Of a DNA stretch of 64,000 bases, positions 1 to 9,774 are shown in pieces. Under the pieces are notes generated by a model that worked only from the letters and a program-made list of their open reading frames with translations, did not search any database and was not told the DNA's origin. A program made the translations under genes and the position numbers. Numbering within the stretch: the stretch's first letter is position 1; every line of letters begins with the position of its first letter. The DNA lies in NCBI GenBank assembly GCA_964419935.1, contig CAYQQJ010000001.1, positions 62,001-126,000 on the forward strand, given 5' to 3'. Source of the DNA: CAYQQJ01 sp964419935. GTDB lineage: Bacteria; Pseudomonadota; Gammaproteobacteria; Pseudomonadales; Cellvibrionaceae.

Positions 1-50
1 TGAAGGACTGCAGTGACGCGAGTGGCGTGGTGAAGCATGTGTGAATATAG

Positions 51-341
51 CTACTTTAGCAGGTTATGAAATGGATGGGGCCTGTACATAAGGTGGCAGA
101 CCATTGCAGGTTCACGGGTTGATTCCAGCTTGCCTGTCAGGCGAGCAACGCCCAGGTTTGCGGTGTTGCAGGCAATCTGAATCTGACGGGTGAAGTGGAA
201 CTGACCGGGGGCCAGCCGGGAGTTAAGTAAAACACCAAAATCGATCTTGCGCTCTTCGGCGGCTGAGACCGCTTTGTCCAGTATGGCGCTCAGGTTGCTG
301 AGCATCTTGCTCCATTGAACTGCAGTTAAGTCGTACAGCAT
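51..341 (-). CDS. DUF1993-like protein, short (possibly truncated)
   Basis: The product is 96 residues. About the first 70 resemble the N-terminal half of DUF1993 proteins: a helix with NLSAILDKA, then RKID, LLNSRLAPGQF and TRQIQIA. Family members are usually near 165-170 residues, and the similarity fades after the ARLTGK stretch, so the C-terminal half seems lost or frame-shifted. No continuing frame was found downstream. The start at 341 has a good AGGTGGG ribosome site. DUF1993 has no established biochemical role. This may be a pseudogene; a sequencing error is also possible. Confidence 0.55.
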   Translation of the reverse strand: MLYDLTAVQWSKMLSNLSAILDKAVSAAEERKIDFGVLLNSRLAPGQFHFTRQIQIACNTANLGVARLTGKLESTREPAMVCHLMYRPHPFHNLLK

Positions 342-573
342 GGTTGAATCCCACCTTTTGAGTCAGTGGTTGAGCGATTACGCGGAACCGATGCAGTATC
401 CGTGGGTTGTGCAGATACCTTGCCAGTTGGCGTTGCTTCAATCGGGGCTATTCCTTCAGGATTTAAGAATCAGTGGCGTCAAAATCAACTCGGATGCGCC
501 GGCGCCAGCGTTATGGTAGAATTGACTCTACTTTCTCATTGATACGCAGTCCCGTAATGGAGATCACCGAGTT

Positions 574-1209
574 ATGAAAATCGCATTGATGAACGAATTC
601 AGTCAAGCCGGCAAGAACGCGGCTGTGCTGAAGGAACTGACAGCTGTTGCTGGCGAGCAGAGCCACACCGTTTTCAACGTGGGCATGTGTGATGATAATG
701 ACCACTACCTGACCTATATTCACCTCGGGGTTATGGCCAGCCTGCTGTTGAACTCGAAAGCGGTGGATTTTGTGGTCAGTGGCTGTGGCACCGGCCAGGG
801 CGCGCTTATGTCGTTGAATGCTCACCCGGGCGTGTTCTGCGGTTACTGCATAGACCCGGCTGACGCGTACCTTTTCGCCCAGATCAATAACGGCAATGCG
901 CTGGCGCTTCCGTTTGCCAAAGGCTTTGGCTGGGGTGCGGAACTGAATGTCCGTTACATTTTTGAAAAAGCCTTCACTGGTGAAAAAGGCCAGGGCTATC
1001 CGCCCGAGCGAAAGGAATCCCAGGTGCGCAATGCAGGTATTCTGACCGTGGTTAAACAAGCGGTCGCCAAGGATTACCTGGACACGCTGAAGGCCATAGA
1101 CCCTGAGATTGTCAAAACCGCCGTATCGGGTGATCGCTTTCAGGCATGCTTCTTCGAAAACTGTCAGAACGACGAGATCGCCAACTACGTGCGCGGCATC
1201 ATTGCTTAG
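574..1209 (+). CDS. RpiB/LacA/LacB-family sugar-phosphate isomerase
   Basis: A 211-residue protein of the RpiB/LacAB fold, whose members interconvert aldose and ketose phosphates such as ribose 5-phosphate/ribulose 5-phosphate. It begins MKIALMNEFSQAGKN and carries the family glycine-rich phosphate-binding stretch SGCGTGQG near residues 70-77, then GYCIDPADAYLFAQINNGN. At 211 residues it is longer than classical RpiB (about 150); the extra C-terminal region matches the subgroup often found beside uronate or pectin catabolism genes. No such genes are adjacent here, so the substrate is unknown. GGAG lies about 11 bases before the ATG. The gene seems monocistronic. Confidence 0.8.
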   Translation: MKIALMNEFSQAGKNAAVLKELTAVAGEQSHTVFNVGMCDDNDHYLTYIHLGVMASLLLNSKAVDFVVSGCGTGQGALMSLNAHPGVFCGYCIDPADAYLFAQINNGNALALPFAKGFGWGAELNVRYIFEKAFTGEKGQGYPPERKESQVRNAGILTVVKQAVAKDYLDTLKAIDPEIVKTAVSGDRFQACFFENCQNDEIANYVRGIIA

Positions 1210-1505
1210 CCTTTCTCCATAGCCTCTGCCCAAGCTGTGGCCGTCCTCCTGATGGCCACAGCACTTCTTCCAGAATCAATCGCAGTTGACGATCTACACC
1301 CCGGTTTACATTCAATCCTGAATTCCTTTCCTGCTGCCGCCATGAGGCGAGCCACTAATCCAGCAAAATCACGGCTCTTCCAGCCTCAACTGTCGGCTGA
1401 ACGGGAACTCAGATGGGTTTCCTATGGTCGTCAGTCTGTGGCTCAGCGGAGTTTGAGCCGCAGTGGATGCGGTAGCATGGGATCACTATTTCAGGAGTGC
1501 TTAAC

Positions 1506-2993
1506 ATGGGTGAGCTTATTACCCGTCCCGCTGTTCGTATTACGGTAATTTATATTATCGTGGCGGGCCTATGGGTGCTCCTTTCGGATCGTTGGCTCGC
1601 CATGCTGATAGGTGATGAAATCACCTTCAGAGCCCAGAGCATAAAAGGCGGATTTTTTGTTCTCGTAACCGGCGCCTTGCTCTACCTTCTGGTCAAGCGC
1701 TCGCTGCACCGGATCGCAAAAGCATCACTGGAAGACCACCTTTGCAAGCTCCCCAATCGCCTCGCGTTTACCCGTGAAAAGCAACGACGTTGCAAGCTGA
1801 GTGCTGAAAACAGATTCAGTCTTACCATTCTTGATGTTGATAATTTCACGGATTTGAACGATGAGTTGAGCCACCATCAGGGCGATGAACTTTTGGTACT
1901 GCTCAGCGATCGTCTGGTATCGCTGCTGGGTAAGGATTGGTATATCGCGCGGCTGGGTGGTGACGAATTCGGTTTGATGTCGCCGCTTAAGGCAGATCCT
2001 GTAGCCACCATAGAGAAATTGAATTCTGTACAGCTACAAGTCATGAGAGGCAGTGACCAGCCACTGCTCCGCAGCCAGACCATCAGCGCGGGTACCAGTC
2101 TGTTTCCCGATCACGGTACCGACGGCATGGATTTGATGCGCCATGCGGATATGGCTCTGAGCCTGGCAAAAAACCGCGGGCGCAACCAGCATCTGGTTTA
2201 CCACGAGCAGTTCAAGAGGAACCTGATCGAACGCCTGTCGCTGTTGAAAGATCTGCGGTTGGCTTGTGAGCAGAGGAAATTCACGGTGGTTTATCAACCC
2301 CAATGGTCGGTGAGTTCACGTTCCTGGACCGGCGCCGAAGTTTTGATTCGCTGGAATCATCCCGAGCGCGGTTATGTGCCACCGGATCTCTTTATTCCAC
2401 TGGCGGAACGGGAAGGGTTGATAACGGGGATTACAGAATTCGTGGTTGAACAGTCGTTGAGTGAATTGCGCGCCGCCGGTATATGTCGGGAGTCCTTGCC
2501 GTGCCTGTCGATTAACCTGTCTCACCCTGTGCTGGTGAGTCGTGCAACCATGGACCGGCTGTTCAACCTGATTCAGAGTCAAGGCGATGCCTGCCCGAAA
2601 ATCATGATGGAAATTACCGAGACCGCGGCGATGGAGAACCTTGATGCAACACTCGAGGCTATGCAGTGGTGGCGCCGGGAAAGTCTCGCATTCTCCATCG
2701 ATGACTTTGGTACCGGTTATTCGTCTTTGGCACGGCTGAAGCAAATGCCAATTATGGAGTTGAAGATTGACCGCAGTTTTATTTCCGATATTCCCGGAAA
2801 TGAAAATGACGCAGTCATCACCAAAGCCATTCTGGCCATAGCCAAAACCTTGTCACTGAAAGTGATAGCGGAGGGCGTGGAAACCCAGGACCAGGCGGAC
2901 TTTCTCGCTGACCACGGTTGCGAAGTGCAACAAGGTTATTTCTTTGCACGGCCGATGCCGATCGACTCACTGCAGAAGCTGATTCTTCATTGA
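1506..2993 (+). CDS. membrane GGDEF-EAL protein (c-di-GMP turnover)
   Basis: A 495-residue protein with two N-terminal membrane helices (about residues 8-28 and 48-65) and almost no periplasmic domain, then a GGDEF domain (about 75-235) and an EAL domain (about 245-490). GGDEF is intact (RLGGDEFGL), but the RxxD inhibitory site normally five residues upstream is absent. The EAL signature reads EVL, while the other phosphodiesterase residues are present: INLS, EITET, DDFGTGYSS, LKIDRSF, AEGVET and a final GYFFARPM. Phosphodiesterase activity is therefore likely and cyclase activity possible. An in-frame GTG lies at 1497, but AGGA at 1493-1496 is placed for the ATG at 1506. The gene overlaps the convergent gene's 3' end by 27 bases. 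Confidence 0.9.
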   Translation: MGELITRPAVRITVIYIIVAGLWVLLSDRWLAMLIGDEITFRAQSIKGGFFVLVTGALLYLLVKRSLHRIAKASLEDHLCKLPNRLAFTREKQRRCKLSAENRFSLTILDVDNFTDLNDELSHHQGDELLVLLSDRLVSLLGKDWYIARLGGDEFGLMSPLKADPVATIEKLNSVQLQVMRGSDQPLLRSQTISAGTSLFPDHGTDGMDLMRHADMALSLAKNRGRNQHLVYHEQFKRNLIERLSLLKDLRLACEQRKFTVVYQPQWSVSSRSWTGAEVLIRWNHPERGYVPPDLFIPLAEREGLITGITEFVVEQSLSELRAAGICRESLPCLSINLSHPVLVSRATMDRLFNLIQSQGDACPKIMMEITETAAMENLDATLEAMQWWRRESLAFSIDDFGTGYSSLARLKQMPIMELKIDRSFISDIPGNENDAVITKAILAIAKTLSLKVIAEGVETQDQADFLADHGCEVQQGYFFARPMPIDSLQKLILH

Positions 2994-4697
2994 CGGGGCA
3001 ACCCGCGACTGATTTTCGGCAATCTGCTCTTGCATGTTCCCCCGCCAATCCAGCCGAATATCCCAGGTATAGCGATGCGCTTCTTCCAACGGGGGAATCT
3101 CGCGGTCGATGTTTTTGAATACATTGGTTGCTGGTTGCAATACAGCGTCCCGCCCGAAGATGAAGGTCTGTTCTTCAACAATAGCGCGGTAGGCCTTGTT
3201 CAACGCCAGCGCCCGTTCCACTGAAGGCGTAATCAATTCATAAATGGATTCTGCCGCCTGTACCTTTTTATGATTCAGCGTGCCGTCTTCGTAGAACCAT
3301 CGATTGAGCATTTCATTGTTCTGGCGAAACTCATCGCCGCCGCCAACACGGGCCAAATAGTTTTCATACTCGCCGGTTGTTTCACCAACGCTCGGTGCAT
3401 CGATGATTTTGGTCAAATCGATGTAACCCCAACCGGCCGCACCGGCGACTTTTCGCGGAAACGCAAACGTATGATCGATAGTGGTGCCCACGCTTTTGTG
3501 GCAGCCCATGCAGAAAAATTGCTCTTCGTGATGCTGTTTGCGCAAGTCGCCGTTGGCGTCTTCAATAAAGCCCCATACCAGCCAACCAAAGCTGTTGGAC
3601 ATACCGCGATCCCGATGATCCGCCACTGAGGGCAGCATCCCGAAGTGCTTTTCCTTAGCCGCGACATAATAATTGCTGGCGAGGTCTGGCGGTGCGCGGA
3701 AGCGGTCCTTCTTCATGTAGCGTACTTCTTTCATGCGCGGCGAATTATAAATGGTGCCGTCTTCCCCGACGCCGAGGTAACGCACGGTGTGAAGAAATGC
3801 GGTGCCTTGCGGATACAGCTGAGGCGTGAGAGGAATGTGCGCTGCATCGCCTATATAGTGAGCGCGGCGCACAACCTGCGTTACCGAGGTTTCCAGTTGC
3901 TGGTTGCCGTTCAGATCAACGCCTATGGCGCGCTCGTCCAGCGGGATGCTGGACCGCTGATTCACACCAACAATGGCCATTTCCAGAAGGCTGAGATTGG
4001 CAAAATACACATCCCGTGAGAATTGGCCGTCGATTTCGGAAAACCGGTCCGGCAGTCGGATCATCACGTCATCGGTCGACCCATTGGTCGGCCAGAAGGT
4101 GCTGGGCAACGGCTTGTAATTGAAGGCGACCCAGCGGGAACCATCCTTGGCAAGTCCATGTTCGTCGAATGCTTCCGGTCCAAGATGGAGGTTTTTTATT
4201 TGGGGCACCATGCCCTGCCAGGCGTTGGTCTGCATCCACGCCATTAACGGCGAGTAATTATCTTCATTGATATATTCCAGAATTTCTTTATCGGAAACGC
4301 TGGCAATGTAAGGCCGTCTGTCCCGGAATAAATTGCGCCAGCGGTTGGTGACACCGAGTTCGGAAAAATCATAACTGCCCTGAAGGAAACCATCGTTCAT
4401 TCGGTTGGGTCGTTTATCCGTATAGCTCTGGTGACAGGTGTAGCAGGGGTTGAACTGACCTTCGGTGCGGGTGTAGCACTGTGGCGGTATGGGAGCTTCC
4501 TTGTTATAGGCTTCGTTATGGTTGATGTATGCCTGGGCCAGCGCGCCGGAGTCAGCCGAGAGCTGAGATCTTTCCCTTAGGTCCGTTCCCCGGTCTTGAG
4601 CAAGGGTTTGACCAGTTGCGCTCATAGCCAGCAGCAGTAGCATAGCTCGCGCAAAAGAATTAATCATTGAGGTGTGTTGTAGTCGGGTGAGGCGCAT
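2967..4697 (-). CDS. secreted cytochrome-like protein with two CxxCH motifs
   Basis: A 576-residue exported protein with an N-terminal signal peptide (hydrophobic core about residues 17-30, cleavage after TLAQ). It has two c-type haem-binding motifs far apart, CYTCH (85-89) and CMGCH (396-400). The middle region has no domain I recognise. The product is probably a periplasmic di-haem protein that moves electrons, but its partner is unknown. It lies 24 bases downstream of the PhoX-like gene on the same strand, so the two are probably one operon. AGGA about six bases before the ATG at 4697 favours that start over MINS at 4667. It is far longer than a simple cytochrome c. Haem attachment is inferred from the motifs only. 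Confidence 0.7.
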   Translation of the reverse strand: MRLTRLQHTSMINSFARAMLLLLAMSATGQTLAQDRGTDLRERSQLSADSGALAQAYINHNEAYNKEAPIPPQCYTRTEGQFNPCYTCHQSYTDKRPNRMNDGFLQGSYDFSELGVTNRWRNLFRDRRPYIASVSDKEILEYINEDNYSPLMAWMQTNAWQGMVPQIKNLHLGPEAFDEHGLAKDGSRWVAFNYKPLPSTFWPTNGSTDDVMIRLPDRFSEIDGQFSRDVYFANLSLLEMAIVGVNQRSSIPLDERAIGVDLNGNQQLETSVTQVVRRAHYIGDAAHIPLTPQLYPQGTAFLHTVRYLGVGEDGTIYNSPRMKEVRYMKKDRFRAPPDLASNYYVAAKEKHFGMLPSVADHRDRGMSNSFGWLVWGFIEDANGDLRKQHHEEQFFCMGCHKSVGTTIDHTFAFPRKVAGAAGWGYIDLTKIIDAPSVGETTGEYENYLARVGGGDEFRQNNEMLNRWFYEDGTLNHKKVQAAESIYELITPSVERALALNKAYRAIVEEQTFIFGRDAVLQPATNVFKNIDREIPPLEEAHRYTWDIRLDWRGNMQEQIAENQSRVAPSMKNQLLQ

Positions 4698-4721
4698 AAA
4701 AATCCTTCAGAAAGCGACGTA

Positions 4722-6725
4722 TCATGGAGTCGCGGGCTGGTACAACCACAGGGTATTATTGGTTTGCATGCCGTCTTCGCCAATGATGAGACGCCCATCG
4801 TCAAGTACAATCAGGTTGTCCGGTTGCGAGAGTGCTTCAACATCGCACTCGATATCACCGGTAACTTCAGAAGTTCGAATGGCTCCCATCACCACAGGTT
4901 CAATGCGTTGAGTGTTATAGCCTGCTTCCAATGGCATTCGGTAAACGCCGCCGCAGTCCTTTACGGAGTTCGCCAGCTGAATATCGCCGTGACCGTCAAT
5001 CATGCCGTTGTCCATATCGGCAATGGCGAAGTAAACGTAGGCGCTATCGACGGTCTCACCGGCGATTAAATCAGTGCCTTCCACGGCTTCCTCGGCTCGT
5101 TTGGCATTGATATAAATGCCCTCGAATTTGCGCCACTCGGCAGTTGCGCCCTTGGCCCTGGCCGCTTTGCGGGATTCAAGGAACGCGACTCGATTATCCA
5201 TCGGCTTGCCGGCGGTCACCGCACCGCCATAGGTGTTGGCACCAGAGAATCCGGCGTTGGTTGCGGGTTCATAGATAGAGTCATAGGAGGGAAACTGGCT
5301 ATCGCCGTTTGCCCAGGCAATGGCATCCGCATCTGTCAAATAGCTGCTTTTGCCTTCAACGTAGTCGCTGTGATCGATATCGTCGTATTGCGCAATCCAG
5401 ATTTCAATCTGGGCGTCACTACCGTTGGCCAATTCAACCCACTCGATTGCAAAACCCGTTGTCGCTGGGTCGGCACTGCCGGCATCCTGGGTCAATTTCG
5501 CAGCGTAAAGGGTGCCACTGCTGAGATCCGCCGCCTTGTCTGCCACATACTTGTAGAGCACCCCATTGGTATCGTCCTGGGACAGGTAAACCGTGCGCTG
5601 GTCCGGCATCACAATGGCAATTTCATGCTCGAACCGCCCCATACTGTAATGCTTGATCGGTTGTGGATTGCTGCCAGCGGGTTGAGTAATTTCGACAATA
5701 TAGTGATAGCGATAGGTGTTCGGAAATTGACTGGCATCGCCTGCACTATTTGCGTTCGGGTCGATATAGCTCGCCAGTTGGTTCTGCCCATGGTTGGCAT
5801 TGGGATCGTTCCACTGATGAGTGGCATCACCGCTGTTTCCCCATTCTTCGGACGTCAATGGGGTGTTCCAGGGCGATACGGAACCGAAGCAGTTGGCAAC
5901 GGTGCCCCACTCACCAAAGTCCAACATCATCACATCGGTATTATCCACGGACCACAAACCGGACTCGGTATTTTTGATTAGCTTCAGCCGACTCATTCCA
6001 CCGGGGTTGGACTCCCAGTTGGTGAACAGGTAGCCCTGGTTTGCACTTGTGGGAATGAAGCCGTTGAAGTCCGGTGTGTTGCTGGTAATCACAACGGTGG
6101 AGTCGTCTGTGGCGATGACGCTGCCCAGGCCCTGCTGCAACGCTCCACCAAAGGTATTGCCGGTTTGCCCGAGCACCTGATATTTGCCGTACGCCAGCTG
6201 CACGGTTTCTCGCTGTTGCTGCGTCTCCGGTACGGGAACGGAGACGGGGGTCGCCGGTAACTGATTGATATTGACGCCGGTAACCACGCCGACCGTGCCG
6301 GTATGGTAGGTATGGCCAAAGCTGTCTGTGGCTTTGTTGCTACCGCTGGGGTGTTGCACATTGAAAAACAGATCGCCCTCATCGGTTACAAAAATCCCCG
6401 TTACCTCTGCTCCCAGTGGCACGGTGCCCAGCCGCGCGAGGTGACTCGCTTTGCTGTTGTCAGGATCACTGCCATCATTGCCATCATCATTGTCGCCGTT
6501 GCCGCCACCCTCGTCTGAGTCGTCACCCGGCGCCTCGCCATCACCGCCATCATCGCCACCGGGGTCGGTTCCGCCCGGAGCGTGCGGGCCTCCGCTTGGG
6601 TTGCCGCCGTCACTGGCATTCCCACCACCACTCTTTCCTCCTCCACCACAGGACAGCAGAGCCATGGCGGCGAGCAGCGCCACCAACAATCTTGATTTCT
6701 TGCTTTTTATTCGGTTGAAAAGCAT
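4722..6725 (-). CDS. PhoX-like DUF839 lipoprotein
   Basis: A 667-residue predicted lipoprotein; the lipobox LLSC lies near residue 25. A Gly/Asp/Ser-rich linker of about 60 residues precedes a DUF839 beta-propeller region similar to the alkaline phosphatase PhoX. Supporting segments are ANCFGSVSPWNTPLTSEEW (compare the NCxGGxTPWGTWLTCEE motif of PhoX), YSMGRFEHE, and YLSQDDTNGVLYKYV. PhoX enzymes hydrolyse phosphate monoesters using Ca/Fe cofactors, but many DUF839 proteins are untested, so substrate and activity are uncertain. The start at 6725 has GGAG nearby and puts the signal peptide at the true N terminus; a longer frame from 6851 lacks one. Its operon partner is the di-haem protein downstream. 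Confidence 0.8.
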   Translation of the reverse strand: MLFNRIKSKKSRLLVALLAAMALLSCGGGGKSGGGNASDGGNPSGGPHAPGGTDPGGDDGGDGEAPGDDSDEGGGNGDNDDGNDGSDPDNSKASHLARLGTVPLGAEVTGIFVTDEGDLFFNVQHPSGSNKATDSFGHTYHTGTVGVVTGVNINQLPATPVSVPVPETQQQRETVQLAYGKYQVLGQTGNTFGGALQQGLGSVIATDDSTVVITSNTPDFNGFIPTSANQGYLFTNWESNPGGMSRLKLIKNTESGLWSVDNTDVMMLDFGEWGTVANCFGSVSPWNTPLTSEEWGNSGDATHQWNDPNANHGQNQLASYIDPNANSAGDASQFPNTYRYHYIVEITQPAGSNPQPIKHYSMGRFEHEIAIVMPDQRTVYLSQDDTNGVLYKYVADKAADLSSGTLYAAKLTQDAGSADPATTGFAIEWVELANGSDAQIEIWIAQYDDIDHSDYVEGKSSYLTDADAIAWANGDSQFPSYDSIYEPATNAGFSGANTYGGAVTAGKPMDNRVAFLESRKAARAKGATAEWRKFEGIYINAKRAEEAVEGTDLIAGETVDSAYVYFAIADMDNGMIDGHGDIQLANSVKDCGGVYRMPLEAGYNTQRIEPVVMGAIRTSEVTGDIECDVEALSQPDNLIVLDDGRLIIGEDGMQTNNTLWLYQPATP

Positions 6726-7813
6726 AACTACTCCAAAGCGGTGGTGGTCATTGGCAGATGCAGTTGCGGCCGACTCTCGGATTCGAGGGAGGTCAGTGAC
6801 AGGATTTTGATGTGTGAAGAAAGCACAGTATTGCGGCACGATTGAGTGCATATTCCAGGGTGGTTATTCATATTGTGGACGATTGATACCTTCGCTACGC
6901 TCGGATGCCAGAAAGGCGCAGTCTTATAGATGCTTCTTCTAGAGGTTGGTTTCATTATTCTTATGTCCTGTGACAAATACAGTGACAGGAATCACGCCCG
7001 GTTCAAAGTTGTTACCTTTTACTTCGTAACAAAAATCCCAATGCCTCGCATTTTTGAGTGGTATGCAGTAAGGACGAGGATTCAAACGGTTATTATTTTG
7101 AAATTACGCTGCTCCATTCTTATTGCCATAAGAAATTTGTAAAAAGTGTTCAGTGAATGTAAGGATGACATTTACAGATTGTTCGAAAGAAATAAAAAAC
7201 CGTTCTCTGATTCGGATCGTAATTTTCCGTTTGGTTTCGTCGTGCAACCTTGCCAGCGTGAATGGTAAATTACGCCGTTATGAGATTTGAGGTGACAGGA
7301 AGTAGGGGGCAGTCCCACTTTAAAAAAAGAGTTTAGTTAACGTGGGAATTATTCCTATAAGAAAATAGATTAATCAAAATGTAAGTTGGCCAGCACAGGT
7401 TTCCCACGTTTAACCAGTTGTTGCCTTAAATGTGGAACATGAATTATTTGTTTGTCTTGCTGCCAATAAACCACTTGTCTGAGCGTTGCTAGTAGTGTTC
7501 ACGCAGTTCTATACTGGTTTGGCTGTGGGGTTGGGTGCTACATAAAATGCTGCAAATGCCGGTGTTTGATGCGAGTTTGCAGAAACGCCACGTGAGATAA
7601 ATCCCGCAGTGAGGGTCCTGGTGCAACCCGGTACTACATCATTTGTTGATGCGAGATGTTTTCGCTTTGTATTGTGTAGTACTCATTTTTGTTTGCATAC
7701 CCGTTTTGGCGGTAGCGCGTCGGGCAATGCAAAGCAGTCAAAACTAGATACCAAACGATTGCGCTTCACGAGTGCAATTTCATCTACCTGTTCACACTAG
7801 ACACGAGGTTAAG
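6726..7813. other. AT-rich divergent intergenic region
   Basis: About 1.1 kb without a convincing gene, between the PhoX-like gene (leftward) and the thaumatin-like gene (rightward). It is clearly more AT-rich than its flanks. It contains a TTGTTAC...GTAACAA inverted repeat (7009-7015 and 7026-7032) that could be a regulator site, and a longer inverted repeat at 7336-7414 listed separately. No promoter can be assigned with confidence. Confidence 0.5.
7336..7414. repeat. imperfect inverted repeat in intergenic region
   Basis: GTTAACGTGGGAA (7336-7348) is mirrored by TTCCCACGTTTAAC (7401-7414), with one extra base and about 52 bases between them. A short GGGGGCAGTCCCACTTT stretch lies just upstream, near 7303-7322. 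The arrangement could be a relic of a small mobile or REP-type element, or a regulatory hairpin. There is no coding capacity inside. Confidence 0.45.
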
Positions 7814-9589
7814 ATGATGTTTGACGATAGCCCACAATCAAAAAAATGGCCCGCGCGCGCAGCGACGGCGAGTGGCCTGAAAGCGATAACCCTTGGTGCG
7901 GCCTGCCTGCTTGTATCGGCAGTATTCTCGTCACCGGCAACGGCAGTGGTTTTTCAAGCGGAAGACTACAATCTCTATTACGATACTACGCCAGGCAATA
8001 CGGGCGGCGCCTACAGAAATGACGACGTCGATATCGAAGTCAGCCAGGACAGCAGTGGCGTTTATAACGTTGGCTGGGTCGATACCGGTGAATGGCTGGC
8101 ATTCAACAATTTGAATATTCCCACAACCGGCAGTTATACCATCCGTTTTCGGGTGGCCAGCCAGGGCGGTGGCACCATCTCTGCGGATTTGAATGGCGGC
8201 TCCATTGTGCTTGGTAGCTGGACTGTGCCGGACACCGGCGGTTGGCAGAACTGGCAGACGGTTTCCCACACCGTCAATATCAATGCCGGTAACTACAGCC
8301 TCGGCGTGTTCGCCACTACCGGCAACTGGAACCTCAACTGGGTTGAGATAACCGGTAGCAGCACCAGTGCACCAGTAACCCTATACGAGCATTGCGACTA
8401 CGGCGGTTATTCCGCCAGCCTGCAAGCCGGCAGTTACACACTGGCGCAATTGCAGGCTCTGGGCCTGCAGAATGACGACCTGTCATCGCTGCGAATTGCC
8501 AGCGGCTATAAGGCGACGCTCTATCAACACCATGACTTCACCGGCAATACGGTGGTGAAAACCGGCGATGACACCTGCCTGGTAGACGATGGCTTCAATG
8601 ATGACATCAGCTCCATAGTGGTTGAGCAGGATTCCACTGATCCGGTGGACCCGGGTGAACCGGGCACCGCCAATGGCACCCACAAGCGCCTGAAAATCAT
8701 CAACGGTTGCGGCGGCGATATGTGGATTCAGTGGTTGACTGCACAAGGGGTTAGCTACAACGCGCCCAACCGTCAAAAGCTCTCCGGGCTTGGCAGCTCT
8801 ATCGAATACGACATTCCGGATAAAGGTTTGCCCTCCATGCGTTTCTGGCCGGGGTTTGACTGTGATGCCAATGGCCACAACTGCCGTATCGGCGCCAGCG
8901 GTGGGCCGGCGGCACTCGGCTTTACCTGTCCACCGGAAGGTTGTGCGCCACCCATCGATTCCAAGTTTGAAGCCACCTTCGGCTGTATCCCCGGTGTTGA
9001 CGACGCGAACTGCGCTGAAAACCCCTCAGCGGCGGGTCAGCCTTTGGGGCGGGGAGACTGGTGGAACTCCAGCATGGTTGACGGCTTTACCGCACCGGTT
9101 AAAGTGGAAGTGAACGGCTATTGCCCAGTAGGTCCTCAAGGTGCTCCGGTATACGGCCCCGGTGGTCCTCCAGGCGGGGTGATCGACTGCTCCACGCTGA
9201 CATTGTCCCAGTGTCCAACCAATGAGGATCTCAGTACTGACGGACAATTCCCCGGATTGTCCAATGTGAGCCTGGTTGCCAGCAACCCCGCCACAGGACA
9301 AACCGCAGGCTGCTATTCACCATCGGCGAAGCTGTCATTCAGTCACTGGGCTGGTGCTTTCCAGACCTATCCGCCGGATTCACCCCAGGCGCAGATGTAC
9401 GCCTGTCCAACACCGCCAATCAGCCCGGAACAATGCATGGCCGGCCCGGCGGACAGAACGGATTATCGCAACATGATTCACTCACATTGTGAAACCTATG
9501 CGTACCCGTATGACGACGGCGTGGGTCTGTCCAGCTGCCCGGCGGCGACCAACCTGAGTTACGAAGTGACTTTCTACTGCCCGCAGTAA
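7814..9589 (+). CDS. secreted CBM6 / beta-gamma-crystallin / thaumatin-like protein
   Basis: A 591-residue exported protein. After a signal peptide (hydrophobic about 22-44) come a CBM6 module (about 46-180, with VGWVDTGEW and NWNLNWVEI), a beta/gamma-crystallin domain (about 186-271) with two canonical Ca-site motifs NDDLSS (220-225) and NDDISS (262-267), a short DP/EPG linker, and a C-terminal thaumatin-like domain (about 288-591, Cys-rich, with SMVDGFTAPVKVEV and YAYPYDDGVGLSSC). Some thaumatin-family proteins are beta-1,3-glucanases (GH152), so fungal beta-glucan binding or cleavage is plausible but not shown. GAGG at 7805-7808 supports the tandem ATGs at 7814/7817. The following gene shares two module types. 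A terminator follows. Confidence 0.85.
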   Translation: MMFDDSPQSKKWPARAATASGLKAITLGAACLLVSAVFSSPATAVVFQAEDYNLYYDTTPGNTGGAYRNDDVDIEVSQDSSGVYNVGWVDTGEWLAFNNLNIPTTGSYTIRFRVASQGGGTISADLNGGSIVLGSWTVPDTGGWQNWQTVSHTVNINAGNYSLGVFATTGNWNLNWVEITGSSTSAPVTLYEHCDYGGYSASLQAGSYTLAQLQALGLQNDDLSSLRIASGYKATLYQHHDFTGNTVVKTGDDTCLVDDGFNDDISSIVVEQDSTDPVDPGEPGTANGTHKRLKIINGCGGDMWIQWLTAQGVSYNAPNRQKLSGLGSSIEYDIPDKGLPSMRFWPGFDCDANGHNCRIGASGGPAALGFTCPPEGCAPPIDSKFEATFGCIPGVDDANCAENPSAAGQPLGRGDWWNSSMVDGFTAPVKVEVNGYCPVGPQGAPVYGPGGPPGGVIDCSTLTLSQCPTNEDLSTDGQFPGLSNVSLVASNPATGQTAGCYSPSAKLSFSHWAGAFQTYPPDSPQAQMYACPTPPISPEQCMAGPADRTDYRNMIHSHCETYAYPYDDGVGLSSCPAATNLSYEVTFYCPQ

Positions 9590-9611
9590 AGTAAGTCGTA
9601 GAGCAACAGGT

Positions 9612-9645
9612 GCTCCCTTCTCGGTGACGGGAAGGGAGCTTTTTT
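9612..9645 (+). terminator. intrinsic terminator after thaumatin-like gene
   Basis: GCTCCCTTC (9612-9620) pairs with GAAGGGAGC (9631-9639) across a 10-base loop and is followed by six T. It suggests that the GH76 gene downstream has its own promoter. Confidence 0.85.
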
Positions 9646-9774
9646 ATCAATAACAAATTCATCCCAATAGATCCCCGTACAAACAGCATCGAGCAAAAAC
9701 AAAAAATCAGATTTAACTCACGTTCATCAAACCACAGACGACTCCGTTGTCTTGCCGAAATAAGGTAGCTGACT

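Noticed and set aside
511..1233. Minus-strand frame of 240 residues opposite the sugar-phosphate isomerase
   Set aside because: It covers the same bases as a well-supported gene and shows no protein-like features of its own.
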